From Unio delphinus (lineage: Eukaryota > Mollusca > Bivalvia > Unionida > Unionidae), in contig JAQISU010000155.1 of assembly GCA_029339505.1 (NCBI GenBank), forward strand, positions 15,019,501 to 15,083,500: DNA of 64,000 nucleotides, in the 5' to 3' direction. A program made the translations under genes and the position numbers. Position 1 is the stretch's first letter, and each line of letters begins with the position of its first letter. The notes below the pieces were generated by a model. It was not told where the DNA came from. It saw only the letters and a program-made list of their open reading frames with translations, and made no database searches. Shown in pieces: positions 24,401 through 39,400 of the stretch.

Positions 24401-27400
24401 CTCTAGCAAAGATCCAGCATTTGTATGCATCATGTAGACTTTGAAAGACTATAGTAAAGATCCAGCATTTGTATGCATCATGTAGACTTTGAAAGACTAT
24501 AGTAAAGATCCAGCATTTGTATGCATCATGTAGACTTTGATAGACTATAGTAAAGATCCAGCATTTGTATGCATCATGTAGACTTTGAAAGACTCTAGCA
24601 AAGATCCAGCATTTGTATGCATCATGTAGACTTTGAAAGACTATAGCAAAGATCCAGCATTTGTATGCATCATGTAGACTTTGAAAGACTCTAGCAAAGA
24701 TCCAGCATTTGTATGCATCATGTAGACTTTGAAAGACTCTAGCAAAGATCCAGCATTTGTATGCATCATGTAGACTTTGAAAGACTATAATAAAGAACTA
24801 GCATTTGTATGCATCTTGTAGACTTTGAAAGACTCTAGCAAAGATCCAGCATTTGTATGCATCATGTAGACTTTGAAAGACTATAATAAAGATCCAGCAT
24901 TTGTATGCATCATGTAGACTTTGAAAGACTATAGTAAAGATCCAGCATTTGTATGCATCATGAAGACTTTGAAAGACTCTAGCAAAGATCCAGCATTTGT
25001 ATGCATCATGTAGACTTTGAAAGACTATAGTAAAGATCCAGCATTTGTATGCATCATGTAGACTTTGAAAGACTATAGTAAAGATCCAGCATTTGTATGC
25101 ATCATGTAGACTTTGATAGACTATAGCAAAGATCCAGCATTTGTATGCATCATGTAGACTTTGAAAGACTATACCAAAGATCCAGCATTTGTATGCATCA
25201 TGTAGACTTTGAAAGACTATACCAAAGATCCAGCATTTGTATGCATCATGTAGACTTTGAAAGACTATAGTAAAGATCCAGCATTTGTATGCATCATGTA
25301 GACTTTGAAAGACTATAGCAAAGATCCAGCATTTGTATGCATCATGTAGACTTTGAAAGACTCTAGCAATGATCCAGCATTTGTATGCATCATGTAGACT
25401 TTGTAAGACTCTAGCAAAGATCCAGCATTTGTATGCATCATCTAGACTTTGAAAGACTATAGTAAAGATCCAGCATTTGTATGCATCATCTAGACTTTGA
25501 AATACTATAGTAAAGATCCAGCATTTGTATGCATCATGTAGACTTTGAAAGACTATAGTAAAGATCCAGCATTTGTATGCATCATGTAGACTTTGAAAGA
25601 CTATAGTAAAGATCCAGCATTTGTATGCATCATGTAGACTTTGAAAGACTATAGTAAAGATCCAGCATTTGTATGCATCATGTAGACTTTGAAAGACTCT
25701 AGCAAAGGTACAAGACTAATTTTAACGGCTAAATGATATCAGTACAGCATGTCCTGTTGTAGGGAAAAAAATCTCTTATTACAGCAGTCTCCCTCTTATA
25801 TGGCTACCCCTTCTGCATTGGGAAAGTGGCCTTATAAACTAGTGGTTTTTCCAGAAGGGGACTAAATTTTTATGAGAAGTATATGTAATATACATAGTAA
25901 GAAAGCTATATACTTGAAAGCATTTAATATCTTCATTTAAAAGTAACATTAATCATTAAAAGGTCCTTCTTGTTATAATAACAAACTTATTTCAACTGAA
26001 TATATGTTAATAGTTCTTTTTCTTGGCGTAAGTGTGATATGCGAATTGGTATTGTTGTCATGCACATTGCAAATGCATTCAAAAACGTCATTTACATCTT
26101 GGTACATACATAATTATTTTCCATTTGCTCCATTTTCCCACTGCTGCTGAATAACCTTCTTATTGATATACTTTTAATCTTTAGTCAACATTTATAACGG
26201 AAACTTGACACTGGGAGACATGTATTGACGATAGAGATAATCAATTGCTTACCTTACATCAATATTTGAATTAATCATTGGTTCTGGATACATTTGAAGA
26301 AACAAAAGTGGCTGCTTATGTGGGGGACATTTGACAGTTTTTTGTACTAAAATGCTGGTCGCTGGTCTAGTTAGAGGGGTGGCTTTTCTTGAGGGGTACT
26401 TTTGAATACAAACTTGTTGGTGCTAAGGGATTTTGGCCATAAGAAGCAGGTGACCGCTGGTCAGGGGGGGCCATTCAAGAGGGGGACTACTGTACTGGCT
26501 ACATGGCCACAACTTACAGTGAATTGTCCTCTTATTATCATGTATTTCATAGGAGCCATAAATATGACCTGTGTTATAAACGAGTTCATCTTATACTAGC
26601 ATGCTCTAACATAGGCTGTGAATGGTGTTATAAATGAGTACAAATTGGACCGATATATACTCAAATTAGGTTGTGACCAGCATTATAATTGAGTCAAAAT
26701 TACCAGTATACTGACATATGGTCCAAAATGGCTGTGACCTCTGCTTTAAATGTGTCCACATTATATTGAAATTAGCTACAATACGGATTGGACCAGTGCT
26801 ATTGATTACACCTTATAGTGACATGTTCGCCTTCCACAAAATATTCTCCAGCACGGCTATGAGAGCTGTTACAAATGAGTCCACTTTATATTGGGATATG
26901 CTCCAGCAAAGATGTTACCTGTATCTTATCTTATTGTGATATTTTTCAGTAAAGCCTTGACCTTTGTTACAGATGAGTCTAGTCTACACTGATTCAAGTG
27001 TAAACAAAGATTGGACCAGTGTTATAAATTATTATTGGAATTACAAATTGCTTCTTGACTTTTGCACAAAAACATTACTTTTGGATTATTGTAAATTCAT
27101 TCATAGACATTATGGATTATATCATTGTAATACATCAAGACTCGGTGTATTAACATATTTCAAGACTATTGGTACATCAGCAAATTAAATTTTCACTTTG
27201 TAACTTAAACAAATAAATTATTTGCTAATTTTACTCAACTTGTTGATTGTGCTTCTTTCTGTTACTTAGTTAAAGACCATATATCTATAACAAATTATCA
27301 TTGGGTAAGTACAGTATACTGTACTCTTAGCATTAAGTATGGGGTTACCATTGGGTGAATACAGTATACCATAGATTTAGCATCATATATACATATTTGA

Positions 27401-29076
27401 TTTAGCATCAAGTATATGCTTATCATTGGATAAATACAGTTTCAAGTATTGGGTTATAATTGGGTAAATACAGGTATACCATACATTTGGCCTCAACTAT
27501 TGGCTATCATCTGATAAATATATTATACCTTAGATTTAGCATTAAGTATGAACTTAACACTAGATACATACAGTAAACAATATATTTAGCACTTATATAC
27601 TTTTTATAGAATAAATACAATATAATTTAGATTTAAAATGAGATGTGCACTTTTCATTGGATAAATGCTGTATACCCTAGATCTAGCATGGGGTTATCAA
27701 TGTAAAAATGTAGTATACTATACATGTAAAATCAGTATGGGCTTATGATGAGATACAGTATGCCACACAAGTGACTTCAAGTATGAACTTATCATCAGAT
27801 AAAATTCAGTATATTGTGCATTTCATAGGGTAAAGTGATATACTTGGAGGTGATTTAGTGAAGGTAAAGTGGTATAATTGGAGATAATATAGTGAAAGAT
27901 AGTTTAGTGGTACACTTGGAGGTGAAATAATGAAGGGTAAATTGGTATACTTAGAGGTGATATAGTGAAGGGTAAAGTGGTATACTTGGAGGTGAAATAA
28001 TGAAGGGTAAATTGGTATACTTAGACGTGAAATAGTGAAGGATAAAATGGTATACTTGGAGGTGAAATAATGAAGGGTAAATTAGTATACTTAGAGGTGA
28101 TATAGTGAAGGGTAAAGTGGTATACTTGGAGGTGATATAGTGAAGGGTAAAGTGATATACTTGGAGGTGATATAGTGAAGGGTAAAGTGGTATACTTGGA
28201 GGTGATATAGTGATAGAACATCATAATAAAGTGAAAACAGAACCTCCTCTCAGTTTCTAGTGTAAAAACAAATTTCAATGCAGATTTTAGATTATATGAA
28301 AATTTTAATCAAAGAGTGAAAGGATAAAAAGGATGATGTCAAAGTATTCTTGAACAACTAATTATTTTATATATAAAAAATTCTAATTACTCTGATATTC
28401 ATGATTAAGAAAGTAAAATTACAAAAGTGAGATAGTTTTTTTTGCTTTCACAGGTATGACAAGGAAGGGACAGGTGCCATTAGGGCAAGTTTTTTCTTCA
28501 AACTAATGGGTTTAGACAGTGAAGGAAGAGCATCATATTCTGTGAACTATATGACTCCTCGAGGCTCTGCCACTCCACGAGGTGCTGCTTACAAAAGAGG
28601 CAGACAAAGACCTCATTCAGACATCGCCCACACAATTGAAAAGACAGACAAACTAAAAAGAAGTTTGGTCTCAGAATCTGGTGACTTAAAACATGTGTTT
28701 GAGGCAAAACCAGAAAGTGAGAACACAGGAATAAAAGAAACACAAGAAAAGAAAGAAGAAACAAAGGAGGAAGAGAAAGGTGAAGAGAAGGGGGAAGAAA
28801 AAAAAGAAAAGGAAGAAAAAGCTTTAGTAGCTGTTCAAGATAGCAAAGAATCCACTGACAAGAGATCTGATGAAGCAGAAAAGAAAATGAAGCAAGCTAA
28901 AAAGCCAAAAACAGTTATAAAATTGGAAAATATAATAGACTGCCTTCACTACAAGGTAGACAGAAATAATGTTTGTTGAACAAGTAAAATCTATTAAGAG
29001 ATCCAGAACAACTATCACCCACAGAACTATTTCTTCCATCCATTCTCTGATTTCTCATGTAGACTGCTCCAACAAA

Positions 29077-29158
<82 letters not shown>

Positions 29159-32100
29159 AGATACAAACGATATAGACTCTGATTTGACATTACATTATGT
29201 GCTGGAAGATCAGGGTCTAAATTGTTTGTTCTTCTGATTACCTTTAACAAACTGTATAGACCAAGATCTGCTGGTGTAGTATTGTACATTTGATCTGGGT
29301 CTGTGCACTTTGCTGCTAGACTCATCTAATAAGCAAGTACATATGGTAACTCGATAAAGCATGAACTCTATCTACATGAAGAGGAAATTAACTGCAAGAA
29401 GTGTTGACAAAAATAAATTGTTGAATGCAAATTAAGTATATATATTTTTTATTATATGATACTTTAATTTCAACTTTCCTTCTGTTTGCTTGTTTATATT
29501 ATACAGAGATTTGGAAAGAAACTTTCAGTTTGTTAGATAATGGTAGCAAATGAAACAAATAATTACCGTAAGGAAGCTTCTTTGACAACTTTAACACTAT
29601 TAACAAGTTTTAAATCATAAAGGGAAACATGATTATTCACATTCAGTTATTTACTGATATACACATGCATGAAATTTTCTGTAATCAAGTTTTTAATTAT
29701 AAAATTTTCAGAGTAAATGAAATACAAGAATATTAAAAAATGTTAATGTTTAAGACTTATTTACATTGGCAAAATATTGATGATTTTTCTTTAATATAGT
29801 TTGAATATAAGACAGTCTCTGGAGGTATGTAAGGTATTGTGTTGTAACCTCAACAAAGGTTATACAGTTACATATATGACTCATATACATTATTGAAAAA
29901 TCTTTAATTTTAAAAATAAGAAACTACAACTCACTGTGTTGATTTCACTTTTCACTTTTGTCTGTTAAACAACATTAACCCCTGGCTCCGTGTTTACAGG
30001 GCAGGAGGTAGTAGCCTGCTTCAAAGCTCTGTAGCATCAAGGTCATGCTGTTGTTGTTGTTGTAGGGTTTAACGCCATTTTTCAGCACACAATAGGCTAT
30101 ACATGGCGGCTAGTATTATTAGTGGGGGAAGAATTGGAAAATCCCTGGGACCGACCCACGAGAAGCTACTGGCAAGCTTTCTCACATAACTACATTAGCC
30201 AGATCTTAGACTCGAACACACGCAGACTGAGGTGAGATGGCAGTGATCCATAACGGAAAGTGCTTTAGGCCACTAGGCCACTCTGGGTCCCTCAAGGACA
30301 TGCATGATACACTAAAGTGGTTGATATTATAGAAAGGTAGACAGATTTAGCTCTGCACTGATACCAAATAATATTTTTTTTAAGAGACTTTTTGCCCTCA
30401 GATCTAAGGCAGACTGGTCTGAACTACATTCAGACAAGTGAACCTGTGCAAAAAGTAGGATAAGGTGGGCATTTTGAATAGAGAGTGGTCTCAATACGAA
30501 CATGAAAGGCCCATAAAAATGAAAGGCAAAAAAATAAGAACTCCAACTTTTCCCCTTTTGCTTATGCTTGAGCAAAATAATCATGGAATACAATGTTTAT
30601 AACACAACAAGGCATTAGGCTAATGGAAAATTGCTTGGAATTCGATGAATTAGGATGTATTCAGAAATAGCCCCCAAAATGAGTTTCCTACTTGCATTTT
30701 ATGTGAAAAGAACAAAAACCTCCAGGGGTAAATGTGTTAATGTTAGATTGATAGAATGAAAACTCCACATTTACGATTGATTTTAATTTTCTCAACAACA
30801 TCCAGTGCAGACTTTAAGTGTATTTCAGTTAAGGTTAGTGTCATTGGAAAGAATGCATCTCCTTTACTTCAGCGGTGAAGTAATTCCTGTTCTGTAAAAA
30901 AATTCAGTTGAGTGAATGTCAAAGTTGATTCTCTTGGAAAATCCACTAATTCATATAGTAACATAAAATAATATAGTTTTCTAATCTGATTCACTCAGAT
31001 TTTGCAGTTGCTAAAAATTGCAATTTTTACTTCCTTATGTTTTTTCTCTCTTTCTTTCAGTTTGAGGAATCATACAATGCAATGTTAACTGCATTTCAAC
31101 TGTTTGACTTCATGAATGACAGTTACATAGCACGTGTGGACTTCAGGAGAGTACTTCAGGAATTTGGTTTTGTCATATCAGTTTCCGAGCTGGAAAACTT
31201 TTTCAACAGGTTAGTGCCAATGATAAATGATACCCTTTTGTACTGAAAACCTGCTTAATCAGATCCCATTAATCTTGTAGATCTTTTCCTATCACATTCA
31301 ACAAACTTAGTCCAAGGTGCTGATAAAGACATAAAATTGATACAGAATATTTCATTTTCTTGTATTATCCATTCTAAATTTGTGGTCTTGTTTAGTCACA
31401 ATTCAGTCTGATTGTATAGTCACATTTTTGTATCACTGATTCTTTTAATTCCCTGACAGTATGAAATAGGGGGGAAACTAAATTTACCTGTTTTAAATAA
31501 TGGATTAGTTTATATATTCGGGAAACCATGGATTTTGAGAGTTAAACCAATTAATGTATATACTGTAATGTAAGTCCACATTTTCCCCACTGTATTTGAA
31601 TCAGAGTCAATTTGTATACTAAATGTATAATTTTTTAAAGAAATTGTGGCTGGCTTGATGGTTGTGATTGGTGATGAAAGTGTTTTAGAGAACTAAATCA
31701 GCTATTTTCTTGTCAGCTTGTGGACAAATCATTAGAACAAATCTTGACTTTCACGTCAGTATCATTATTTATGGTTGTAGAGATGGAGCAATACTCATGG
31801 AAATACAGAACTCATTATATAAAGTAAATGAAATCATAGAGAATAGAGCCTTATAGTGAGACTGTCTTATAATGAAGTACAAAATGCATTACTTACTAGG
31901 GCATAACCGACTTTTGATCCGGAAATCGGATTCCACCGGATAGTATGAACTTCCGATTAATCAGAGTCGGACAAGGCAGGATTGACCGATTCGGATAATA
32001 AAATAATAAAGTTGAATTTCTATAGCACCGTGTCTAACACTGCGTGTCATTCGATAGTGCGTTAATAAAATTAAATAAGAAGTCAGAAAAGTCCAGTATG

Positions 32101-33382
32101 GTCAACACAACCACGCTGTGAGACAATCTATTTGAACCGACGGGTGAAAACCGGAAATGAAGCCGGATATGGTAAAGTACTAAGTAACATGCTGGACACG
32201 GCAAAACCAGATACCAGAAACCCAGAAACGGAAGATGAAATTTTTTAGAAAAAAAAATACGGATTTAGCATTTCTGATTAATCGAATCGTATCCGGAATT
32301 GGAAAAATTTCATGCCCAAAATCCGGAATCGGAATTCGGTAGAAAAATGCTAATCGGTTATGCCCTATTACTTACAATGCTGTCCATGGGCTTCATAGAG
32401 TATACCACTTTATAATTAGCCTACCTTGTAATGAAGTACATAATACAGTGTTCATTATAATGTTGTCCATCAGATGCATGGAGTACAAGGGTATATAGTA
32501 AGACTACCTTATAATGAAGTACATGATATAGTACTTATGATGATGTATTAGAAAGCCATAGAGTATATCACATCAAAATAAGACTACCTTATAATTAAGT
32601 ACATGATACAGTACTCATGATGATGTCAAATGAAGCCATAGAGTATATCACATCAAAATAAGACTACCTATAATAATGAAGTACATGATACAGTACTCAT
32701 GATGATGTCTAATGAAGCCATAGAGTATATCACATCAAAATAAGACTACCTAATAATGAAGTACATGATACAGTACACATGATGATGTCTAATGAAGCCA
32801 TAGAGTATATCACATCAAAATAAGACTACCTTATAATGAAGTACATGATATAGTACTTATGATGATCTATTAGAAAGCCTTAGAGTATATCACGTTAAAG
32901 AAACACTACCTTATAATGATTCAGAAGTACATGATACAGTGTTTATTAGATGTATAATGCAGTCTATGGTGGTCATTGGGTATACTACCTTATTGTGAGA
33001 TGCCTTATAATGAAGTACAATTTACATATAGTTTTACTACTACATAATGAAATGTAATCCATGAACAGTCCCACCTTACAAGAGCGTTATAATGAAGATA
33101 CGGATAGAGTGCCATATCAATACTGCCACTCATTCTTGCTGGCAATTTTCATACCAATATTCATCTCAGCTTATTAATAGGTCATAGAAAAATCATCAAT
33201 TTAGTAAATTTTGACAGGCTTCTAGATTAAAAGATTTTAGTTTATAGAACCTTTATAATAGTTGATATTTTAATATCTACTACATGGTAGGGAAGACTTT
33301 GAATTTTTTTGGAAGAGTCAAGGATTAACAGTATTTCATTCCAGTGATCACATTAATACTACTACTACTACTACTACTACTG

Positions 33383-33430
<48 letters not shown>

Positions 33431-36400
33431 TTGTGTATTATTAAGTGTAGTATTATTTGCTGTTATTTCATCTTCTCTAGTACAATGAAATGGAATATGT
33501 GTTATATTTTCAATCATTTCTTATACATTTTTGTCTTTATAGATGTGGTCTGCGTACCATTAAAGGGCAGATCAACTACAGAGAATTTCTCAACAAATTC
33601 CAGGCGAGGTCAGATAATAGCATCGCAAACAAGATCGCTGTAAACACAGATCATGTGTAAGTATGCGGTCAGTTTCATTTTGGAAACTTGTTATGCAAAA
33701 TAGCATAGCACATGGTTGCCCTTATATTTTATTTTAAGTATGGGCATGATTTTCTAATTGTCACCCTATTTATACTGATATCACTCACTAAGTGTGTTGT
33801 ATACAGTGTCTGCCATGTCACTAGAGAAATAGATTGTAAACAAAATGAATCAGTGCAACAGAAATACCCATAAAGGATTCAGCTGATTGTACAAATTTTA
33901 TAAGATAACACTTATATTCCAAATTGTTAGGAAATTAAGTCACAAACCATTGACTTCAAAGTGAAGTGCAGCAAAACAGTATTTAAATTCAAATGGATAT
34001 GACGTTATTAAAAATAATATGCATGTTTCTGTGTAGAAAACCTTTGTTATTGGCAAGCCCAGATATATCTTTAAATGAAGGCATGCTGTTTGAATTTAAA
34101 AGTCCAATGCCACACTAGATTAACTTTTTCAAAACAAGAATTATAAAGTCCAAAGGAGTAGCAGTGACAGTCTGATTATTAAAAAGAAGGGAATAGAGGG
34201 TAAATGCAGATGATAATGTTTTGCACTGGTCATAAGGAATGCAGACTTCTGGTATGGCTAAAAGTGCAGATGACCACAAGTTTGTGAATGTATGTAAAGT
34301 ACTATGTTACAGCATGCCCTACATTTTATGTAGAGAAAATGATGTCACATATAAATGATGAAATATAAGAAGATTTCTTTGATGTTCAGTAATATTTTCC
34401 AAAAATGTTTTGTTGTTGTTTTTGTTTTTTATGGTTTAACGCCATTTTGCATCATTGACTATAAATTTATATAATTATAGTGTTATGCATCTTTGACTAT
34501 AAATTTATATAATTATAGTGTTATGTTGGTTCTTGTTGTTTAATCATGCTAATATACTGTTAATAAATGTGGCATTTATTTAAATTATAGATTAGGAAAA
34601 TAAAACATTTTGTTATTTGTATGTTCAAGTTTTCTTTAATCAAGTGAAGAAACATTAAAGCGTAAGAATAAAATACAAGGACAAATTTCTACAGGTGTAG
34701 AATATGCAACATTTACTTTCTAATAAGACAAATCTTACATCAAACTGCACAGTGCCAACATGTCTGATTCTGTACATTTTATTAGTGGTAATTAGTAGGA
34801 CAAACAACATAGACCCAGATCTGCAGGCACATTATGATACAGCAGATCGGGATCTTGGTTGATTGCAATGCGACAGCTTGTAAGTGAGTACATATGGTAA
34901 CATAAAGTTCCTTGTAGCTTGGACTCCTAAGGTAGATTAACAACGCTCCATGCAAAAGATAATTTCAAAATCAGCTTTTATTTAACGTTGAATTTATCAC
35001 TTGATCATCTATCAGATGCCTTTGCAATAAACACAATTTGCCCATGTGGAGATATTCCTATAATATGTTTGTCAGTGTTGTGCAATTTAAAATTGCCATA
35101 AACCTCTACTTTGAAATTTAAGATTAGTTGGTCTTGGAATAAATATTTCTGCAAATCAATCAGTAATACAAGTCATTTCATCCAGGGTAGTTTTCTAGGA
35201 AATATTCTAGGCACTGCTCTATTTTTATTGGAAGTCATATTATGAGTGATTTCACTTTTCTTATAAGATTGGAATTCAAGAATTTAAAATTGTGCCAGCC
35301 CATCTAGCAGTATTTAAAATGGTACCAAACACAGACAGTCTTCATGCAGTTGTCAGTGTATTCATATGATCTCTGTCGGAATATGGCCAATTTACCCCAC
35401 AGAGGTTTGTTACATCATGTATAACATATACATGCTATGAAAAATGGCATAAAACCCCAACAAGTAACTAAGGGTATTGCTCATTGGATGGTGGGTGTGT
35501 TGGGTGCAGGTGCATGGAGGGGGTGGGAATTAACAAGTCCATTTGCAAAGGGCATAACAGAATTTAGATTTAACAGTATGCATGTTTGTTCTCATCAGTT
35601 TTACTATCAGAACTAAAATATATTTGCAGTGAATTTTGTTGTTAATGAAGTACCGTATATACTTGCCAGCACACCATAGCAGATCACAGTCAATGTTGTT
35701 TGCAGATAGACTCAACTTGTATATGAGTTATATAGTAGATCTTATCATTTAGGATTCAGTAAGTTAATGATGATACAAAATATTGATGGCTTTATTTTTT
35801 TAAAAAGGATTGTGATAAATACAACCTTACATGGTCTGTGATATTTTGCACAATTTTTATTCAGTCTTTTTGGATTTTGTTTTTGTTCTCCTTAAAGAAA
35901 GTTTTTCATTCTACAATGATCTGACACAAAATGTGTCATTTATACCATACATGTATATACAAGGTTATAAGTTGAGGCTAACTACAAACATCATGGACAC
36001 TGATCTGTCTTCACATAATATACAGGCAGATTAGGGTCTATGTACTTTTGTTCTGTTGACTATAACTAACAAAGTGCATAGACCCAGATATGCTGATGCA
36101 TTCTGCAATCATGTCATATCCAGAATTATGCAGTTTGCATTTGGAATGAACTTATAAGAATGTATATATATATGTACATATGTTTTCCCTCAGGCTTTTT
36201 TAACTATGTCTACTTTACATTCAGATTCCATTCTGACAGTACAACCAAGGATAACCTCACTTCTGATGAGCTTGAAGGAAAGCTTGTTGAATACTTCCAT
36301 GGAGATTTCATCAGATTGGTCAGCACTTTCAGGTTTGTTATACTCGCACACTATTTACACTTTTTTGTTTATCTGCTTTGTTTATTAATTTGACTATTTC

Positions 36401-39400
36401 TGTGTTCTCTGCAATCAATGAAATACTCCTGCATGGGAATTTGTAATTTTCATACCAAATGCTACCACCAGGAAAGGATGTACTGATGACTCAACTTAAT
36501 GACACCCTAAGTATGTTGTGTGAAAATTTCCAAATACTGTTTGTTCCGCAATACAGAACCTTCTTCAAAGACAATCATGTGAACCAACAATTATACCAGC
36601 GAGACCAAATCCACTTGTCCAACAGAGGTACTGCCTTGCTCCTTAGGAATATAGACCAGTACATAAGACTTATAAAAGGGGTTAGGCATGAGTCAGAAAA
36701 CTGCTTGTATTGTGGAGAGCACGGTCATGTAACACAGCGGTGTCTGCATGGAAAACAGATTCATTGCCATCTTTGTAACGAAATAGGACATAAGCAGAAG
36801 TTGTGCACATACCAATAGGTAGAAGGCTATGAGGTACAGGCCTATGCAACACACATCCAAAAACAAAATGCATTAGAATATGTGTATACTTTTCAATGTA
36901 ATAATTATAATTCTGTGAACAGGTTTCAGGTACTATCTGATTTGTGTACAAAGTGTAGCTTATTAACTTGTAAACAATTATGCGATACTGTTTAAGTTAC
37001 TTCTCCCTCTGAGGTTCCCCAACTGTTTAATATGTCAATGTCTTCTTGTATGCATGTAAATCAGTCTCATTTTGAATATTCTCCTGTATCCACTACATGT
37101 GGTCATTGTACGACAGATGGATCTTATATGTTATCTTCTTCATGTGTTGATGTAAAGAAACAAGGCAATGAAAAGAAATCTGTCAAGTCTACAAACAATA
37201 CATGGTATACTGCCTTGTCTGAAAATCAATCCTCTGATAAAAATTGTCATGTCTTTAGGCACCTCAAAAGAGGTCTGCATGTAATCAACCTAAATATTCA
37301 ACACATCCTCCCAAGACTGGATGAGATAAAGTTAATATTACAGCAAACTAGATCAGTCAGTATTCTAGGTCTATGTGAAAGCTTTCTTTCCGATGATACT
37401 GATGATTTGGCTCTCCAAATACAGGGCTTCCACTTTGAAAGAAAAGACAGAGACTCCATGGGTGGTGGGGGTATTCTTCTCTATGTAGACAGTTCCATTA
37501 GTTATAACAGACGTGTTGATCTAGAGACTATTGGGGTAGAGAGTATCTGGATCGAAGTAACCCTTGCCCAATCAAAGCCAATACTCTTATGTTTAGTTTA
37601 CAGGCCACCTAGTTCCACAGCTGGTTGGATTCATATATTTGAGGCTCAGATTCATAAAGCATTACTAAAGGAAGATTTATAAACTATCATATTAGGTGAT
37701 CTTAACATTGACTACATGAAAACTCCACCATTAACATGGATAAGTCACTTTGAAACTTACAACTTTACTCAATTAATTAACACCCCCAACTAGAGTAACA
37801 GATAAAAGTACTGCTATCATTGATCATGTCTATACTAATAAACCTGAAAACATAAGTGAAATAAATGTGCCAGTGTATGCACTGAGTGACCACTACCCAG
37901 TCTGTATAACTAGACATGTTCCGAAATCATCTAAAAATGGGCAACACATTGAAATACAATACAGGGACTTTAAACGGTTTGATGAGGAAATGTTCTTAAA
38001 TGATTTAGTATGCGAACCCTTTCAATCAGTCTGCAATATAGCTGATGTCAACACTGCTTTAGATAAATGGTATCAGATGTTCAATGCAGCCTTTGACAAG
38101 CATGCCCCAATTAAAACAAAAAGGGTTAAACACCAAATTACACCCAAGTGGATTACCCCTGAGATCAATGAGGCTCAAGCACCTAAGAGATAATTTCCAC
38201 AAGAAAAAAGACATGAAAAGCTATAGAAAGTGGAGGAATAAAACTAAGCATCTGATAACTAAGGCAAAAGAGAACTACTATAAACAGGCTATTAATGAAA
38301 GTAAGAGTACCAAAACATTGTGGAAGCATCGAAAAGAGCTGAACCCACCCAAGAACAGTTGTCTTACCCCTAGACTTAAGCAAAATGATGATATAGCAAC
38401 ATCTGTACAAGACATTGTGGATATGTTCAACAATTTCTTCATAACCATCTCCAGTAACAGTATTCAGAACCAGACTAACATCCCAATTGAACTTGATGCT
38501 CTACAGTTATTTATAAGATCTAAAATTCCTGAAGATAATTATTTTTCAATAGCTAATGTCAGTGAAGCGGACATTTTTGATATGCTAATTAAGTTGAATA
38601 TTAATAAATCCTCTGAATTGGATGGTATTAGTCCACGAATCCTTAAAATTGCTGCACCAGTAATAACAAAGTCATTAACGCATATCATAAATTTAAGTAT
38701 AATGAGTGGTAATTTTCCAGAAAAATTTAAATGTGCAAAGGTTACACCTATCTTTAAGAAAGGAGAAAAGGAGGATCCAGGAAATTACAGACCAATATCA
38801 ATTCTACCTGTATTGTCAAAACTGTTTGAAAAGCATGTAGCCATTCAGGTCTATAAATCGTTTGAGACAAACTCTCTATTTCATAAAGCACAATCAGGAT
38901 TTAGAAAGTACCACGCATGCCAAACAGAACTTACCAAATTAATTGATCTTTGGCTGAAGGAAATGGATAATGGGCATATGACTGGGATTGTTTTCCTTGA
39001 CTTCAAGAAAGCTTTTGATCTTGTTGATCATGAAATTTTGATGCAAAAGTTGAACTGTTACAGGTTTGACAATCCTTCTTTAAATTGGTTTAGATCATAC
39101 CTAAACGAAAGGTCTCAACATGTAAGCATTGGCAATATTAGCTCTCAAACTCACACTATTCATTCAGGAGTCCCTCAAGGCTCAGTTTTAGGTCCTCTCC
39201 TCTTCCTTATCTATATCAATGATCTATCATTAAATAATGAATCCACAAATACAGAATTGTTTGCAGATGATGCAACCTTGTATACATCTAGTTCTGATAC
39301 TTAAGTTATCCAAACAAGATTAAACTCAGATCTTATTAGAGTCCAAAACTGGGCACAACAAAATAGGATGGTAATTAATGAAGGTAAAACAAAATGTATG

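Noticed and set aside
36192..36224. Alternative upstream acceptor for exon 10
   Set aside because: It would not keep the phase from exon 9 without adding unrelated residues; the acceptor at 36223-36224 fits exactly.
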